From Dehalococcoidia bacterium (GTDB lineage: Bacteria; Chloroflexota; Dehalococcoidia; Dehalococcoidales; JAUVZE01): a stretch of DNA of 5,886 nucleotides. The stretch is from positions 1-5,886 of the forward strand of contig JAUVZE010000070.1 of NCBI GenBank assembly GCA_030602665.1, written 5' to 3'. Under the pieces are notes generated by a model. That model worked only from the letters and a program-made list of their open reading frames with translations, was not told the DNA's origin and made no database searches. Numbering within the stretch: the first letter of the stretch is position 1; each line of letters begins with the position of its first letter. The translations under genes and the position numbers were made by a program. Positions 5,045 through 5,886 of the stretch are shown here, in pieces.

Positions 5045-5886
5045 ATGGGCGTTATTGATGAGGTAAAACAGAGAGCAGACATCGTAGAGGTCGTCAGCCA
5101 GTATGCTTCTTTAACCAAATCGGGACGAACCTTCAGAGCGCTATGCCCGTTCCACAGTGAGAAGCACCCCTCCTTCTTTGTCTATCCGGAGAGGCAGAGC
5201 TGGCACTGCTTTGGTGCCTGTAATGCCGGCGGCGATGTCTTCTCCTTTATTATGAAAAAACAGGGTATTGACTTTGGGGAGGCGCTGCGTCTTCTGGCGG
5301 AAAGAGTTGGCATTGTCATCCCGTCAAGGCTGGAACCGGAAGCGGGGAAGGATGAGCGAGAAAGGCTATATCAGGTTAATGCGGCGGCTGCCCAATATTT
5401 TCACAATTTACTGCTTAATTCTCCGGCGGCAAAGAAGGCACGGGATTATCTGGCCAGGCGGGGTTTATTACCAAAAACTATTAGTGATTTCCAGCTGGGC
5501 TTCAGCCTGAACAGTCGGAACGCTCTAAAGCAATATCTAATGGGGAGGGGCTACTCTGAAGGCGAACTAGAGCAGGCAGGTTTAATAATTCGGCAAGACG
5601 ACGGTAAAACTCATGACCGTTTTCGCAATAAGTTGCTGTTCCCTATATTGGATATAAGGGGGCGAGTTACCGGTTTTGGGGCTAGGGTGCTTGATGACTC
5701 GTTGCCCAAATACGTTAACTCTCCACAGACGCCAGTATTTGATAAGAGTAGTAGTTTGTATGGTATAAACCTGGCCGCCGCCGCCATCAGACAGCAAGAC
5801 ATGGCCGTTATTGTTGAGGGCTATACGGATGTTATTACTGCCCACCAGAATGGTTTCAACAATGTAGTTGCCTCTATGGGAACCTC
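5045..5886 (+). CDS. dnaG: DNA primase DnaG, 3' end beyond the window
   Basis: 280 complete codons of the bacterial replication primase, which makes the RNA primers at the fork with the replicative helicase; the gene is open at the right edge. From ATG 5045 the protein starts MGVIDEVKQRADIVEVVSQY, the usual DnaG beginning. The N-terminal zinc domain has C34, H37, C55 and C59. The last pair is spaced CFGAC rather than the CFGC of Escherichia coli, one residue longer. The catalytic core follows: the Toprim_N region (about 115-245) with RFRNKLLFPI (192-201) and PKYVNSP (221-227), then the TOPRIM start VEGYTDVI with catalytic Glu258. The remaining TOPRIM acidic residues and the helicase-binding domain lie outside. 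It follows dgt by 108 bases with no visible promoter, so it is probably read from the PEP synthase promoter. In related bacteria rpoD often follows dnaG, which cannot be seen here. Confidence 0.96.
   Translation, partial: MGVIDEVKQRADIVEVVSQYASLTKSGRTFRALCPFHSEKHPSFFVYPERQSWHCFGACNAGGDVFSFIMKKQGIDFGEALRLLAERVGIVIPSRLEPEAGKDERERLYQVNAAAAQYFHNLLLNSPAAKKARDYLARRGLLPKTISDFQLGFSLNSRNALKQYLMGRGYSEGELEQAGLIIRQDDGKTHDRFRNKLLFPILDIRGRVTGFGARVLDDSLPKYVNSPQTPVFDKSSSLYGINLAAAAIRQQDMAVIVEGYTDVITAHQNGFNNVVASMGT

Noticed and set aside
4858..5118. Minus-strand open frame of 86 codons across the dgt-dnaG gap
   Set aside because: It overlaps the ends of two well-supported genes on the other strand, and its middle is simply the translated hairpin repeat (LTPYIPLSFKGEG). 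There is no ribosome binding site and no recognisable domain.

Overview
The gene content suggests a chromosomal segment of a bacterium, most likely from the Chloroflexota (class Dehalococcoidia or a relative). The main clues are the order pyruvate-phosphate dikinase-type PEP synthase / dGTPase-like HD hydrolase / DnaG primase, a CxxxC zinc-knuckle variant in DnaG, and an AtpZ/AtpI-type protein at the likely head of an ATP synthase operon. The lineage is inferred from recalled family resemblance, not from a search. All genes look intact except the last, which runs off the right edge.

Left part (1-1470), all on the minus strand. A promoter at 1441-1469 (TTGACA, 17-base spacer, TAGAAT) drives a DUF151 'bifunctional nuclease' domain gene (852-1406). 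It probably also drives a small uncharacterised double-CxxC zinc-binding protein (385-726), since no terminator lies between them. A hairpin with a T-run at 307-342 closes that unit. A new promoter follows almost at once (261-290) and serves a two-helix membrane protein of the AtpZ/AtpI family (12-236), whose downstream partners lie beyond the window.

Middle (1407-1625). This is a divergent promoter region. On the plus strand an extended -10 promoter (TGGTATAAT, 1548-1556) yields a leader of about 60 bases. The leader carries a strong Shine-Dalgarno sequence that can pair with an upstream CTCCTT stretch.

Right part (1626-5886), all on the plus strand. PEP synthase (1626-3884) overlaps the dGTPase-like gene (3881-4936) by four bases (ATGA). 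After a 108-base gap holding two strong hairpins comes dnaG (5045 to the end, 280 codons visible). This looks like one transcription unit joining gluconeogenic PEP formation to dNTP-pool control and replication priming. The gap has the look of a small dispersed repeat, and its right end contains the dnaG ribosome binding site.

I found no mobile-element gene, CRISPR array, RNA gene or evident new system. The points worth checking are the hairpin-rich element before dnaG, the possible translational switch in the PEP synthase leader, the small zinc protein, and the DUF151 start, where a longer reading would begin inside its own promoter.
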